DNA of 44,148 nt from Nymphaea colorata (taxonomy: Eukaryota > Streptophyta > Magnoliopsida > Nymphaeales > Nymphaeaceae). A program made the position numbers and the translations under genes. The stretch covers positions 1 through 44,148 of the forward strand of contig NW_022205259.1 in NCBI RefSeq assembly GCF_008831285.2, given 5' to 3'. Positions 31,944 to 43,682 of this stretch are shown here, one piece after another; position 1 is the stretch's first letter; every line of letters begins with the position of its first letter. The notes beneath the pieces were generated by a model, which worked only from the letters and a program-made list of their open reading frames with translations, had not been told where the DNA came from and ran no database searches.

Positions 31944-33097
31944 ATGGGACCGACCCACCCAACTCAGATCATCCGCAACCGTCACTTCACCTCCCTCGAA
32001 TTAAGGGACAACGAGTAGCCAGAAAAAGGGCGCTTGGTGGGGACGGTGGCCGTGTCCTCGCAGGCACAGCTAAGCAAGTGGGAAAAGAGTTTATAGCGTG
32101 CAAAAAAGGAGGAGGATTACCACATGTTGTTGCCATTCGAGTGGAGAGTAGCAGAGTCAAATTTCTGTGGCTCTGGCAAGCTGATCGAGGTAGTTAGCAT
32201 TTGATTCAGCTTCAGTACGATTTTTCCACCGCATGCTATCCGAGGAGGCGCAGATAAGGGGCTAACACAATCGGCATCTCGAGGAAACTGAGATTTGGTA
32301 TATCGTGTGGGCGTTAGCATAGGTGGCAGAGCAGTGCAACCGCAACGGAGAACGACTTAGCGACATATCCTTAGACAATATTTTTATGAATAAAACTGGA
32401 AACATCAAAATACTAACTCCTTTCTCTCTTCCCGACTCGTACGAGCCCTACTTCTAGCCGAACCCGACCAACATCTACTTCTCACCTGAGGAGCTGAAGG
32501 GCAGACAGATAGGTCAGATGTACAATTAATCGGATAGCATCAAGAGTCCTCTTTTGCTTCAGGGATGTTGCTCCTTTCGTTGAGTCTGCTCAGCCACTGT
32601 ATCATCTTTACAACTACAATAAGAACACTTTGTATGCAGAGAAGCTTGAGTAATAATTGCAGAATTTGGCAAAGGTTCAGTATCTTTCAACTGAATTCAA
32701 CATCTACCAAAATTATTCATAATCATACCAAAAACTGATACGCAGGTTGCTCGAAGTAGACCCCACCAAGCGAGTCATGGTATCCCAAGTTTACGGACAA
32801 CTCAAACCTCATATCAATGAAATTGCAAATTTGAAGTCCTTTGATTCTAAGTTCCCCAACCACTTCCAGTCTCACCTTTGAAAAGGAATTCTCTACAAAA
32901 GAAACGATTACGCTCGGATCTCACAAGATCAAGAAACCTCGCTCACCCAAAGCCCTCCGATAAGCGAGATTAAATCAGAAAAACCAAAGCCATAAGTCGC
33001 TGTTCCTCCTATACCACCTCTGGTTGAATCAAAATACATCAGTGGAACTTCTGATGCCAACTCACTCAACTCACTGGGATCAGGCCTGGACCTTTGA
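31944..33097 (+). CDS. Protein-kinase-like protein, probable pseudokinase (~375 aa)
   Basis: Starts MGPTHPTQIIRNRHF. A 20-nt intron (32190-32209) joins SGKLIE to LQYDFSTACY. Kinase-fold landmarks: IWYIVWALAEVAEQCN (helix E), RLSDISLDNIFM at the catalytic loop (HRD replaced by LSD), GNIKILTPFSL where DFG is expected, NIYFSPEEL for APE, FASGMLLL in helix F, and LIRRLLEVDPTKRVMVSQV for helix I. Loss of HRD and DFG suggests a non-catalytic kinase fold. The C-terminal tail is disordered and Ser/Pro-rich (TQSPPISEIKSEKPKPE). One TGA at 32879-32881 lies in frame between kinase end and tail. TAA/TAG read as Glu. Confidence 0.6.
32190..32209 (+). other. Intron, 20 nt
   Basis: GTAGTTAGCATTTGATTCAG; removal avoids an in-frame TGA and opens the frame into the kinase-like domain. 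Confidence 0.7.
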
Positions 33098-33185
33098 AGC
33101 GCATTGACGAGCGGCTGATGCGTTCAAGATAGGAGTTTCCTTCATGATATGCCCATCATATTCTATAATCAAATTTGATAATCAT

Positions 33186-33747
33186 TCATGCCTTTGAATC
33201 ATCTCTAAAGGTGAAAGGCGTTGCAAAGACAGGAGTAGAAGGCTGGTCGTCAATCTCTTTGATTATTTCATGAAACTTTACTAATCATTGTTGGAATTGA
33301 AGCTAGCAATCAGGTATTTTTCCTTGATCTCTTTCAGTTTTTCAAGATGACGCAATCTCTACTTCTGCATATTAATCTATCTTTCCAGTTCAAGCTATGG
33401 GTAAGCTTTTTTCTCAATTTCATTACTGTATTGGATGTGCTGGACCATAATGCTTGGCTATAAGTGTTTTCCCCTTCTCTTTTCGCTATGAATTCAGCAG
33501 TAAGATAAAAGTGATGATGAGCAGGGCGCCTAAAAGGATAAAGATAAGCTTGATTAAAGGTTTATCCTGCTTTTAGATTTGCCTATGGGGACCTTGCTTC
33601 TTCCAGTTGACTACCGTTTGGTGTATTTTCAGTTTTATTTGAGTCTTTTGATCCTAAACCATACCATTTCCCTCCATTTCCTCTTCAATTTAATGTTTTG
33701 GTTTTCTGTCTTGGGGGTGTGGTGGTCTGTTGGCATGTGTGTGCTCA
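33186..33747 (-). CDS. Single-pass membrane protein with coiled-coil tail (~185 aa)
   Basis: Starts MSTHMPTDHHTPKTENQNIK. A polar N-terminus leads to KLIFILLGALLIITFILLLN, a strong membrane helix at about residue 85, followed by a Lys/Glu-rich coiled coil (ELERQINMQKERLRHLEKLK) and a tail PSTPVFATPFTF. It ends DDSKA-TGA, 88 bp from the convergent pseudokinase gene. Displacements near 33625, 33440 and 33290. The layout (short N-terminus, one helix, coiled coil) resembles tail- or signal-anchored tethers; no family recognised. Confidence 0.5.
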
Positions 33748-33846
33748 TCTCTTCTCTAGGCGGTTATACATCTTACCGCCTACTCTAGCCTGTTCTACGT
33801 CCTGCCATCTCTGCCATAACTAAAGTCAAGCATCACTGTCAAGCAA

Positions 33847-35038
33847 ATGATCAAAATGATGATTTTCTGCATTTCAGCTGAAGTGCTATAATAAAAATAA
33901 TAATGCAAGAGAGTCTTCGTTCGATAGGAAGGCGCCCCCTCCTCCCCGCATCTCTGACAAACTGGAAAGCATCTATAGTGATGAGGCCCACCATTTCAGA
34001 GACTAGGAGCATCTCCGCAAAAGACTCTACTCCCAAATAATCCAAAAATCAGACGAAAGGATACGCTAGAAGAGGCAGCTTTAGAAGGATCTGGACCGCA
34101 GGTAGAACAAGGAGATCGATCTTTTTTGGAAGGTAATCACTAAATGATTTAGAATGAGGAACTACGAAGAAATAACTTTCCCGCAAGAGAAGACGGGACA
34201 TCGATGAGGCACGAAAAGTCAACAATTCCAGCATCAGCAACAGTTGCATAAATCCATGGTCGATGATTACTCTCTGCAAAAGTCATATAGAGAAGATCTG
34301 GCATAGTTATGGCCAACTAAAGGCGAAAAAAGGAGGAAAAAGAACGATTCTATCATGAAGCAGTGGTGCTGGAAGGCGCAAGGCAAGAGAGGAAGAGATT
34401 TTAAAAATAATTAGAATCAATGATCGACTATAAAAAGCAGGAGGAAGGCCAAGATCTAACAATAAAAGATAGGAGTACTTCGGAAGATGGAGGCAAAAGC
34501 ACTTCCAAGAGCATCACCCCGAAAACTGGAAGCTAATATAATAGTTAAATGCCAAGAAGGCAGCGGATAAATCTCACCTTTAAGAACTAATAGCTGTTAA
34601 GGGTGGAGTATAGTTGAACCAAAGAGTAGCTGCCCAAGAGCAGCCTAGTCGAGTAAAAGGCCTTGCAGAAAGAGCAGCACGTGAGACAATTGAAGCAGCA
34701 GGTAGAGGACAATACCTACAAAGCTGCTATTGACCGTTACCTCGAGCTCAACTACGAGAGGGGAAAAATGCATTAAATGGTATCAATCAATTTATTAAGA
34801 GTAAAGCACTGGCAGAAAGAGACCAAGTGTAAAGAGAACAAAAGAGATAGGTAAACAACGAGCATCTATCTGTATTGCGAGGACAGATGAAGCCGAGAAT
34901 TTGCTTCCAGAGCCAGACAAGGTATAATTTGCTGGAATCGGCAGTCCAGCACACATCGGAAAGATAGTGCACGAGGATAGACTGAAACAGCTAAAAGTCA
35001 TCGAAAGAAACTTCCTAAAGGAAGTGCATCAGCTCTGA
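33847..35038 (+). CDS. Coiled-coil protein, unknown (~390 aa)
   Basis: The exact start is uncertain; the first ATG cluster is at 33847 and coding-like sequence is clear from RKAPPPPRISDKLESIYSDE onward. Long charged helices follow: EEHLRKRLYSQIIQKSDERI, KSMVDDYSLQKSYREDLAEL, EKELESMIDYKKQEEGQD and KALQKEQHVRQLKQQVEDNT. A 20-nt intron (34780-34799) joins NYERGKMHEM to SKALAERDQVEREQKR. A second GT..AG 20-mer near 34133-34152 is possible. An in-frame TGA occurs near 34613. It ends VIERNFLKEVHQL-TGA, just 24 bp from the convergent kinase gene. Possibly a cytoskeletal or basal-body component (inference from composition only). Confidence 0.55.
34780..34799 (+). other. Intron, 20 nt
   Basis: GTATCAATCAATTTATTAAG; removal preserves a continuous coiled-coil frame across the junction. 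Confidence 0.7.
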
Positions 35039-35061
35039 GTTTGATCAAATAATTTATATAC

Positions 35062-36778
35062 TCATATTTTACTCTTATCATTCATACGATTCATGCGAAT
35101 TTGGGCTGCCTTGGTCTCAAAGTCACTGATCATTAATCTTATAAAGTTATTCCATAACTTCTCTCCATGATAATAATCTCATCCTTACTTTGTTATTCAC
35201 TAAAGGCACTAGTTTGCTTATATAATAGTCGATGAGATTAAAGTATTTTTAGTTTTGCTTCACGATTGATACATCTTTGAACTATAGAAAATCTTTCAAG
35301 GCTCGTAGTTTTTGAATATTTCATTTTAGATGAAGCAGTTTTTAACACATTTTAGTAGCCCTTTCAGGACAGACTTATATGTTTAGTATTTATTCATAAT
35401 ACTTTATTTGAGTTGAGTGACTTCTTTTAAAAATTCTACGTAAAAATTTGCCTAATAGTAATGGTGGGCTTCATTGATCAAGTCAAGAGATTGCAAACAA
35501 AGCAGGTATATAAGGATTGAGTGTGATTATTGTTCTTTTTCTAGCTTTTTGTTATTTACCTTTTATAGGTTGTTAATCACTTAAACCAAGATAATTCCGC
35601 CTTCTTACAGTTAAGAAAATAGAAACGAACCTCCTATGAGTAGTCATTATATACCAAAGAGCTTGTTTCTTGTGGGATGGAGTTGCTTGTTAGCGGTTAA
35701 TCTTGTTCTAAAATGGAGGACTGATATTTGCTCTTTGGCTGATTTAATAGACTCTAGGCAATCTAAGATAATAGCTTTAGATTGATTCAGTTAAGCTAGC
35801 AAATCTTCCTAAACTTGCGCAATTTAAGATTCGGTTGGTGATTTCACATCTCTTATCAGTTTATGTTCCAATAATTATCTCCAGCTCATGCGCTTGCATG
35901 CATTCACTTCGATTGTTTTACTGATGAAATCTATCGATTATGGTGAAATGGCAAGCAAATTGCTGAAGAGAAGTTCTCGATTATTGTAGAAGTTGTATGC
36001 TCGTCTTCTCTCAAAGCTGCAATCGCTTATCAGCATCATATAGATGATCCCCAATGAAAATATGTCTGCCTAAGTTAAGAATCATCACCTTCAGTCCATA
36101 TTATAAATTTTTCTTCACTTCGGGAGCTTGGGTGGTTTACGTCCCCACATTTGTACTCATGATGCAGGATTCACTTTACAGTTTCCTTGAGAGTCCTAAG
36201 TCTATGATCTTGCAAATGCCATTCTTAATGACGATATTTTAGAGCTTGAGATCGCGATGGATGATCTTATTCTTATGGAGTTCCTACATAGACGCATTTT
36301 ACGATTAGGCCAAGGCATACTTGCTTAATAATGCCGACAGCTTCAGCTTCTTTTAATGATTTTGACTTTCCGCCTCTCCGAACAAGATACTCCCAAAGAT
36401 TGCCACCTTCGCAATACTCAAGGACCAGTATTTTATAGTTTTCGCTTTAGATAGTTTAGTAGCACTTGACCACATGTGGAGACTTGCATTCCTGCATCAA
36501 TTTTGCTTCTTGGTTTATATATCCCATCATCTTCTACCGAGCCTGCTGGTCGAATTTGGAGTTTATGATAGCGTAGTTATATATCTTTAGCGCATATTTC
36601 TCTGGCTTGTCACTACTTTCACATCTATAAACTTTCGCGAAAGCTCCTCCACCAAGCTCATTCAGTATTTTGTACTTATCAACCCAGCATTATCTTCTAT
36701 ATGCGTATCTCTAGATTTGGTCTTCAAGGTTAGGCCATTTATATCTAATAACAATACGCTTCTTTCACTTTATTTCAT
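35062..36778 (-). CDS. Serine/threonine protein kinase with C-terminal helical tail
   Basis: Kinase landmarks in order: ILNELGGGAFAKVYRC (Gly loop), KYALKIYN (ATP-anchoring Lys), YKILVLEYCEGGNLWEYL (hinge), IIHRDLKLENIVI (catalytic loop, active-site Asp present), IIDLGLS (DFG as DLG), TQAPEV (APE), ADIFSLGIIYMMLIS (helix F), KRMSWRELLEHKLI (helix I). TAA codes the Glu of LKLEN (36239-36241) and the two Glu of CYETIESEN. The active residues suggest a working enzyme, ULK/CaMK-like in style. The ~300-residue tail is helical (EEDLLAELNQSKAIILDCLE). The start codon is tentative. Displacements near 36300 and 36065. Confidence 0.85.
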
Positions 36779-36866
36779 TATTATTCTTTTTAAATTGACA
36801 ATAATAGCATATGCTAACCATGGCATCAATGAAAAGAGTTATAAATTGATAGGATACACATCATAG

Positions 36867-37538
36867 TCACACCTTGAACAAGAAGATGAGGCTGCTGAGG
36901 CATTGGTAGAAGAGTAGCTTTTCCTCTTCGTTGCTGAACTCGAAGTTGATGAGCTTCACCTATCCCCATCGCGAACTACCGATCAAAGTCACGCACAATT
37001 TTTTGTTCGGAACGTGCGTATCCAACAGAGACTTTCCATCGAAAAGACAGTGTGTGCCCATAGTTCGTCTTTATCTCTGAAATCTATCTGCAGGTCTCGA
37101 ATTGGTTGATGTTCAGCACATACTTCTTCTTTACTTCTCCATCAGGATACTTAAAGACTCTGATGTTATATTCATCATCGATATTGATCTTGGCGTGTTG
37201 TGGGATCCATCTGCTCGGTATAATCGACACTTGAAGCCATTTTTCAGACTCTGAAATACTCTTCGTTTTATTGATGCTCGCAAAAATTGACCCAAAGAGG
37301 CGTTGGAGGGTTGTGGATTAAGAAGAGGATGGCTCTGGTGATCTAAAAATACATTTCCTCTTTGCCCAGAGTTTGAATCAGCTCAATCACTTTATCTTCC
37401 TTTTCATAAGGCATTTCCTTAGACTGTGTGATCGAAGCAGATGATAAACTAGTAAAAATAGACCGTCCACCAAGTATTAACTTTTTATTATCTTTTCTAC
37501 ATCTGAGGGATATTTTATATGACTTCGTCTTCATCATC
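36867..37538 (-). CDS. Unknown protein, possibly PH-like fold (~220 aa)
   Basis: Starts MMKTKSYKISLRCRKDNKK. After a Ser/Glu-rich region (RSPEPSSSESTTLQRLFGSI) comes a strand-rich domain: KWLQVSIIPSRWIPQHAKIN, YNIRVFKYPDGEVKKKYVLN, FDGKSLLDTHVPNKKLCVTL and WGEVKLINFEFSNEEEKLLF with a final helix FYQCLSSLIFLFKV. A strand run ending in a C-terminal helix resembles a PH/GRAM-type fold, which is inference. Its ATG overlaps the stop of the upstream ARM gene. Displacements near 37340 and 37055. Confidence 0.55.
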
Positions 37539-40500
37539 CTATTGTAAGAAAAGGTAAGCAAATTTTTAAAACTGACGATACATTCTCAAGCATTACTTTA
37601 CTATCAATTTTCTTTGTGAGAACTCTTATCAAGCAGGAAAAGCTCGCTTGTTCAAGAAGTTAGGAAGATGATTTGAGTAGAAAAATAAAATTTAAAGATG
37701 ACTTTCCTCTACCTCAATCAATTAATAGTCCTAACCAAGCAATCTAGATATCCACTCTTGAGAATGAGCTAAAGATCAGGCTTGAATTGGAAGACTCTTG
37801 TCAAAGTTTTCAATACATAGCCTTCCATTCTCTTAGACTCTTCCTCTGACATGCGTCCGATATAAAGATTGGGGACAACTACGTTACCAATGACGCTGAG
37901 GATGTTTGATTTCAATATAAATGGAATGCATTGGCTATGGATGCTGAGATTGGAGACAAGTCTGCCAGTTTTCAACAGGATTATTATCTATTCTTGCAAT
38001 TTTAGCACATCCATGAGGATGAGCATTAACTTCTTCTAGCCAAGCATATAAAGCTAAATCTCATTGGACTGGCATAGGGCATCCACAGTATCAATGCATC
38101 CTGCCAAAGTTATGAGTTTTTTTATGTTGTTTCCAACATAGTGACTATCAGCAAGGTTATCTTCTATTTGTGCATAATGTCAAGCTTAGTTTATGTGATG
38201 CCAAGTTTGAGATCAGATTGATCAGAGCTTCATTACTCTAGCTTTTTTGTCATCGTAGAATACGAAAAAGTCTAGATTTTATGCCATTTGGATTGCTAAG
38301 TTGCAGAAATGGCCTTATATGAGTTACTATGTGCAAAGCTTGTTCATGGACAGATTGCCCATGCTTCTTAGCAATTGCTTGTAACAGCACTTCAGGCTGC
38401 ACTAAGTTACTTTCAAATATCAGCAAAAGCAACTATATTGTCTTTCTTTGCCTCAACAGCTACTTTAACTAAGGACTTTGGTAGGAAAGATTAGCAATAA
38501 GCAGACTCCAGGCTCAGTTATCAATTTATTCGATGGCTATGCCTTAAGACAAGAATATATAGTAGCAATTATTGCCTTTGAGCAATGATTTCCGAACAAA
38601 CTAAAGGCTCCTAGAAGGATAAAGTTGATAATGCGTAGCAAAGCGCTGAGTTGACTTTGATACTTAGTGGAAAAAGAGTATTTAATGGCATGATCTTTGA
38701 ATGAATTTTATGCGAGATGAATTCTTATTTGATTTGGGGTAATTTAGTTACTGTGCCGACAAAGTAGATAGTTAACAACTTCCTCCTAGCTGACCACTGA
38801 CGAGAGCACTTCCATGAGTTTTGATGATATTTCGAGAATAGAAATACTCAACTTCTGATGTCTTGGTGAGGTTATATATGGAAACACTGCAAGCATCATT
38901 CAAATAGCCTTATTTTATCCTCACCATAGAGATATCCAAAGCCTACCTTGATTAGAATCTCCATCTTCGCACAAGCTTAAAAGCGTGAGTGTATTTCCTT
39001 ACCAACTATTGAATAAATCTTTTGCTAAAGTGGTCCGTTATTTATCGAGTAGTAAGGTGAGAGCCCTTTATTAAAATTACATGGGGTAAAACTTGGCCAG
39101 TAATGACCCTAAAAGTTATTTTTAGACTTCTGAAAATGATGAACTTGATAAAATTGGGTATATTTAGTTGAATCTTGCTGTTGGTTATTTCTTTTATACG
39201 ATTCTCTTCAAGATTTAAAGAGCATCCAAGTGAGTTTTTTTGACTGATTGGTACTTTACTGATTGAAACTGGTCCTCATAGATTCTACTACTTTAGGTAA
39301 TGGGACTTAGCTAGGCTTGGACAAGATTTAATTGTTTGCAAAATTATCCAAATTTGCTTCCTTAGCAAGTTAATTTTCTGATGATTTAACTGGCTCTTAT
39401 TTCTTTATGGTTACAGTTGGCATGATGATTGGCTCGCTTGCCTTTACAGGTTGGGAGACTTTGATTTCCTTCTTTGGTGGCTACTGAATTTTAGCTGGCG
39501 GCTCTTCTTTTGTTTGGTAGTTGTTGAGGATAATTATGATTTCCTCTCTGATTTCTTCCTCGATTATCTTGGTGACTGTCTTTCTCACTCTTTCAATTTC
39601 AATGTAAGCTCCTCTCTTTTGAAGCCCTTCTATTGTATCTCGTATTTAATATAACAAATCCTCGCGTTATTCTTTTTGAATATCCTCATTTTTCTCAACT
39701 GCGTCAATCAATGTAATGATATGGTCTGTTAGACGTGATTTGTCTGTGGAAGATTCTATAAGTTAGATCAAAAGTGAGATGATGTCAACGTAGTAAGGAT
39801 AAAGATTCCAAAACGAATCCTTGTTTTCTGTTACCCTATTCAAAAGCTTGCTCATTTAGTCGTTATTCACTAGGTCGGGAACTTTGCATAAAAATGTCAA
39901 ATTTTGGAGAAGGACTGGCGGTGGCAGGTGAGAGATCGCGTTGAAACGGTTGGGAGCTATGGTGGACTTTGCTTTTGGCTGGTTTTCAAAAAGATATGAT
40001 GAAAGTTTTCCATGGTATTGACAAGCTGTTCGATATTTTTAGTAAGAGAGTGGGGATGTATCTTGAATGGAAGGCAACTTTCTAGGAAACAATGCTCTTG
40101 TGGCAACGCCTTGTAATGCTAGCCACTATATCAACCAAGGGACTAATTACTTGCTCAAACTATTTGTTGTTTGCCTTATAGTTTGGCTAGCTTTACTATG
40201 CATACCACCCTTTCAAAAAGTATGAGAGCATCATCAAAGTAAGCTTGTAGTTGGTATTTTAAGAAAGCTATTTCTTGAATCGTTCAAACAATCCTTTTTG
40301 ATTTTTGATTATTTTTATCTTTTGTTAATTTTGCAGGGTTTTCCCTAAAAATCCGATCATAATAGCTAGTTTCTTGATGTTGGAGATTTTGAGGCTTCAT
40401 CAATTGCAGAAAGCAGTATCTTTTTTTTTAGATGTTAATTCTTCAACCTGCAGCATCCAAAAGCAATCATTAGGAAGGGCTTTAATGTAATTGATCCATT

Positions 40501-42115
40501 CATTTGGCTCAAAGAGTAAAGCAAGTATCTACATGACTCCTCCCCAATCCACAATCTACCCATTATAGTTTTCCTCCATCCAACGGATCATTTTCAAGAT
40601 TTGGTCAACATTAATTCCTTAGGCTGCTTCTCATTCATCATGAGGTTAGCTCCACTACTTGGAAAAACTTGCTAAGGAGCTCTATGCTAACCATCTCCCA
40701 TTGTTGATAAGAGGATTATGTTTAGCTTATGCTTGAGCGTGACAGCAGTATGGAGCGAATCGATTGCTTTTTCTTTCATCATTTGTAAAGTATCCCGGTC
40801 GAATTAACTCGCTCCTTTCTACGGATTTTCCTTTAGGACGTGCCTGTATCCTCAAGTTATGCATTATTTTTGGGATTCTGGTGACTCTCTCGTTGAGCAA
40901 ATCAGCATTCTTTTAGTAGCTAAAGATGGACTTTAGAGAGTTACTTATGGTTCCGACCTGAACATTACGGCCTATCATTTCCTTCAGCATCTTATGAAGC
41001 TGAGCACTTTTGCATTATTGTTTGCTAGCATTGCTTTGTCCAAAGCTCCCCAGTCAATCAGCTGGATGCTTGAAGGGTTTAATCTTACTAAATTATGGCA
41101 CATTTGAGGTAATTCAACAAATTTTATTGCTTTTTTGGCAATACCTTGAGGAAATCGTTCCTTGTGTATTCCTTAAACTTGCTATAGTTGCCAATAATTG
41201 CATACACTTTGGCTTCAACTTATGCTGGTTGCTAACCACTACGAATAAGATCAAAACTCCATCGACGTAGGTTTGAGAAAGGATTTCCTTACAAAAAGGT
41301 TGGTGTAACTCCAGACATAAATTTGATCAAGGCTTTCAAAGCCTATTTTTTGATCAATTTGAAGGCATATTGCGCATCGTAGCACTTTAACACACATCTG
41401 AGATGATGGGGATATATTATTCATAGGTGTAGATAATGGTTGATAATGTTTTCTCCCTTTCCTTAAGTATAGTCCTCTCTGTACTACCGATGATCTTAAT
41501 CAATTTGATGCACTTGTAGATTGAAAGTTTGTCCTTCAAGATTTGAGGCATATGATTCAAAAAAAGTGTCTTTACGATACCCTACCTTACAGAAAGTCGG
41601 CAACCTTATTAACTACTGCTGCAAAGCAGTTGCAAAAGTTCGACCGCAAGTGTAGTGTTGACGAGGATATTGCTTCCTATGCATTAGAAAATTTATTTAG
41701 AGTTTATTTCGTTGGATTTGGATAGGTCTGCAAACAGACGAATAGCGATGACGCATCCGATAGAGAAGAGTTAGTTTCGCTTGAGAAGTTCAACAACCTA
41801 TGGTGCATTCAATTTTTCTCGGAATGGTCTTCGGAGTGGTCAATAGCTTTATCGATTTTTTGTTTCAATCTGCTTCAGATTTGGCCTTGGCCTTCAGGAT
41901 TTCCATTTGGGATAGATCATCATGGCGTTTGACTGAGTTTTATTTTATACGATTTGCGGGATGATATTTGTGAGGTGGATGAGTGCTTCCAAGTATGAGC
42001 TATTGGAGCTATTCTCGTAATAAAGCTCGCAGACCATGCGGTAAGTCTTGCTGAAAAGCTGGCAGTCCTTATCGGTGAGGGAATGGCCCTCCTGGCTTCG
42101 CTCCGTATTCTCCAT
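37535..42115 (-). CDS. Giant ARM/HEAT-repeat protein (~1,500 aa)
   Basis: Starts MENTERSQEGHSLTDKDCQL. Repeating two- and three-helix units run nearly throughout, for example ELLQLLCSSSEEGCRLSVRE, KDKLSIYKCIKLIKIIGSTE, VDQILKMIRWMEENYNGEIV, HEQALHIVTHIRPFLQLSN, IKKLITLAGCIDTVDALCQS and CIPFILKSNILSVIGNVVVP. A linker of about 100 residues near 39.2-39.6 kb is rich in Pro, Glu and Lys (EPPKKEIKVSQPVKASEP) and divides the solenoid into two halves. It may be two genes; I see no convincing internal start. Many TAA/TAG at Glu-like helix positions, many displacements. The role (scaffold, cilia or traffic) is not inferable. Confidence 0.55.
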
Positions 42116-42173
42116 CAAATCTTTATTATTTTGGAATTGATTTTATAATCCGGATGGTAATAAGTATATAGCA

Positions 42174-42930
42174 TCACTTATCGCGGTAGTAGTCCTCGAT
42201 CACCGTGAACTTTTGGTCCTGGATGCCAGCGTCACAACAACTGAAAAGGTTGTTGATTTGCATGGACCCTTGTAGAATTATACCGCCTCTGTAGGGTGGT
42301 GGTGATGTTGGTGAGGCTGGGGTGAGGGAAGCTCTTTGGAGAATGGGGAAGAGTTGCCATTGGCTGGCTCAGGTCCTCCTAAACAGTAAATAGCTTATCG
42401 TCTCCTTCATCTCCACAACAAAAGAAAAAGCCTTTGTTCGGAACTGACCTAACTTTCTGACTGTTTTCAAATAACCGATTGCTTTCGGCCTTACTGGTCT
42501 AAGCAGTGATGTTGGTCTTTTATATGAGTTTTGGAGCGCAATTATCGAAGTTGTAGAATGCAATTTCTCCGATAAAGTTCTGACGTGCTGTATAATAGAT
42601 ATCTAGAGATAGTTTTCCTCCATTATCGAGGGTGAGGTTTCTATATTAATTGCTTCGTACCACTGAATTATTTTTAAGGGTGAGAGCGTAATGAGCTGAA
42701 ATATAGTTATCCCTTTCCGAAGGATTGATTTCCTGCTTCGTTTTGTATCTCAAATTGGATCTTCTTTTCCTTGCTCGAGGCAATCAAGATGTATTCCAAG
42801 CTAGCACATTGCCGCCGATGATGGGTTATGTCTTGAGGATGTTATCGCTTGAAGATATAAGCAGAACAGCTTTGCCGACATTTGCTTATGGGCTTAGTTG
42901 GGCCTCTTTGATCCTGATGTAAACTGACAT
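42174..42930 (-). CDS. C2-domain-like protein with duplicated Cys motif (~245 aa)
   Basis: Starts MSVYIRIKEAQLSPEANVGK. The first ~140 residues have C2-type strand order: VGKAVLLISSSDNILKTEPI, GGNVLAWNT, SKEKKIQFEIQNEAGNQSF, GKGELYFSS, GGKLSLDIYY. Ca-binding Asp residues are not obvious, so it may bind lipid or protein without calcium. The tail holds two related motifs: FFFCCGDEGDDKLFTVEEDL and LFSCCDAGIQDQKFTVIEDY. The paired CC could be palmitoylated (inference). Displacements near 42810, 42720 and 42270. It ends 58 bp from the ARM gene start. Confidence 0.55.
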
Positions 42931-43062
42931 TTTTTGGATTTAATATAAACTATTATACAGACGAGCGCTGTCAGAATATGGCATGCATATGGACTGATAC
43001 AGTTGACAATAAAGTAAACTAATAAGAAATGCTGATCATATTGGAATTATTCGGCAAAATAA

Positions 43063-43650
43063 TCATTATGATTGACTTTATTCTGAATCTTCCTTATGGA
43101 TAAATTTCTTAATTGCCTTCTACTGTTAAATAACTTACTGTTCAGAATCACTAAAATCACAATCTATGCCTTCTATGGCTAAATTATTGAATTCATTATT
43201 TTTCTATTTTTCTGCTTTTCCAGTTTCTTCTTTTTGTTCCATTTATTTTTATATTTGACTGCCTCTTTCTTTTGTCTTATTTAATCTCATCAGCATACTT
43301 TTCTCGATAAGCGACAATGGCTTCTTTGTATCTTGCCTTTTATTCTTCTGATTTTTTATAATATTTTTCCTTCTAACTTTATGGTAGTTGCTTCCATTCT
43401 TCAGAAGCAGCCTTTGTGACTTCGGAAATGTTAGTTAGGTTCCGCTTAGCTGCTATTTTTGCTTTATTTTCATGCAAAAATAATAAATATGACGATGTTG
43501 GCGCCTTTGGCTTGTGGATGACGAACTATGGTTTTATCTTTGATTTTGCTTCTTTTTACTTTTGATATTATTTTCTTCTTATTTGTATTGAAATTACTCC
43601 TTCTAATCGTTGTCACTGCCGCCATATTCGAACATCCTTCGAAGATTCAT
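43063..43650 (-). CDS. HMG-box DNA-binding protein (~195 aa)
   Basis: Starts MNLRRMFEYGGSDNDEKEEF, an acidic/basic N-tail, then an HMG box: KPKAPTSSYLLFLHENKAKI, NLTNISEVTKAASEEWKQLP, ESEKEKYYKKSEEEKARYKE and AYREKY. The conserved sEKxxY position is encoded by TAG at 43373-43375 and the preceding Glu by TAA, strong support for Glu decoding. The tail is basic (KRKRQ, KRRNWKSRK), then acidic (GIDCDFSDSEQEVIEQE). HMG proteins bend DNA in chromatin and transcription. The start codon lies only about 33 bp from telomere-type repeats, so the promoter is either very short or inside or beyond the repeats. Displacements near 43505 and 43200. Confidence 0.85.
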
Positions 43651-43682
43651 ATCCTATAGACTCTCTATTTGTTTAAAAATTT

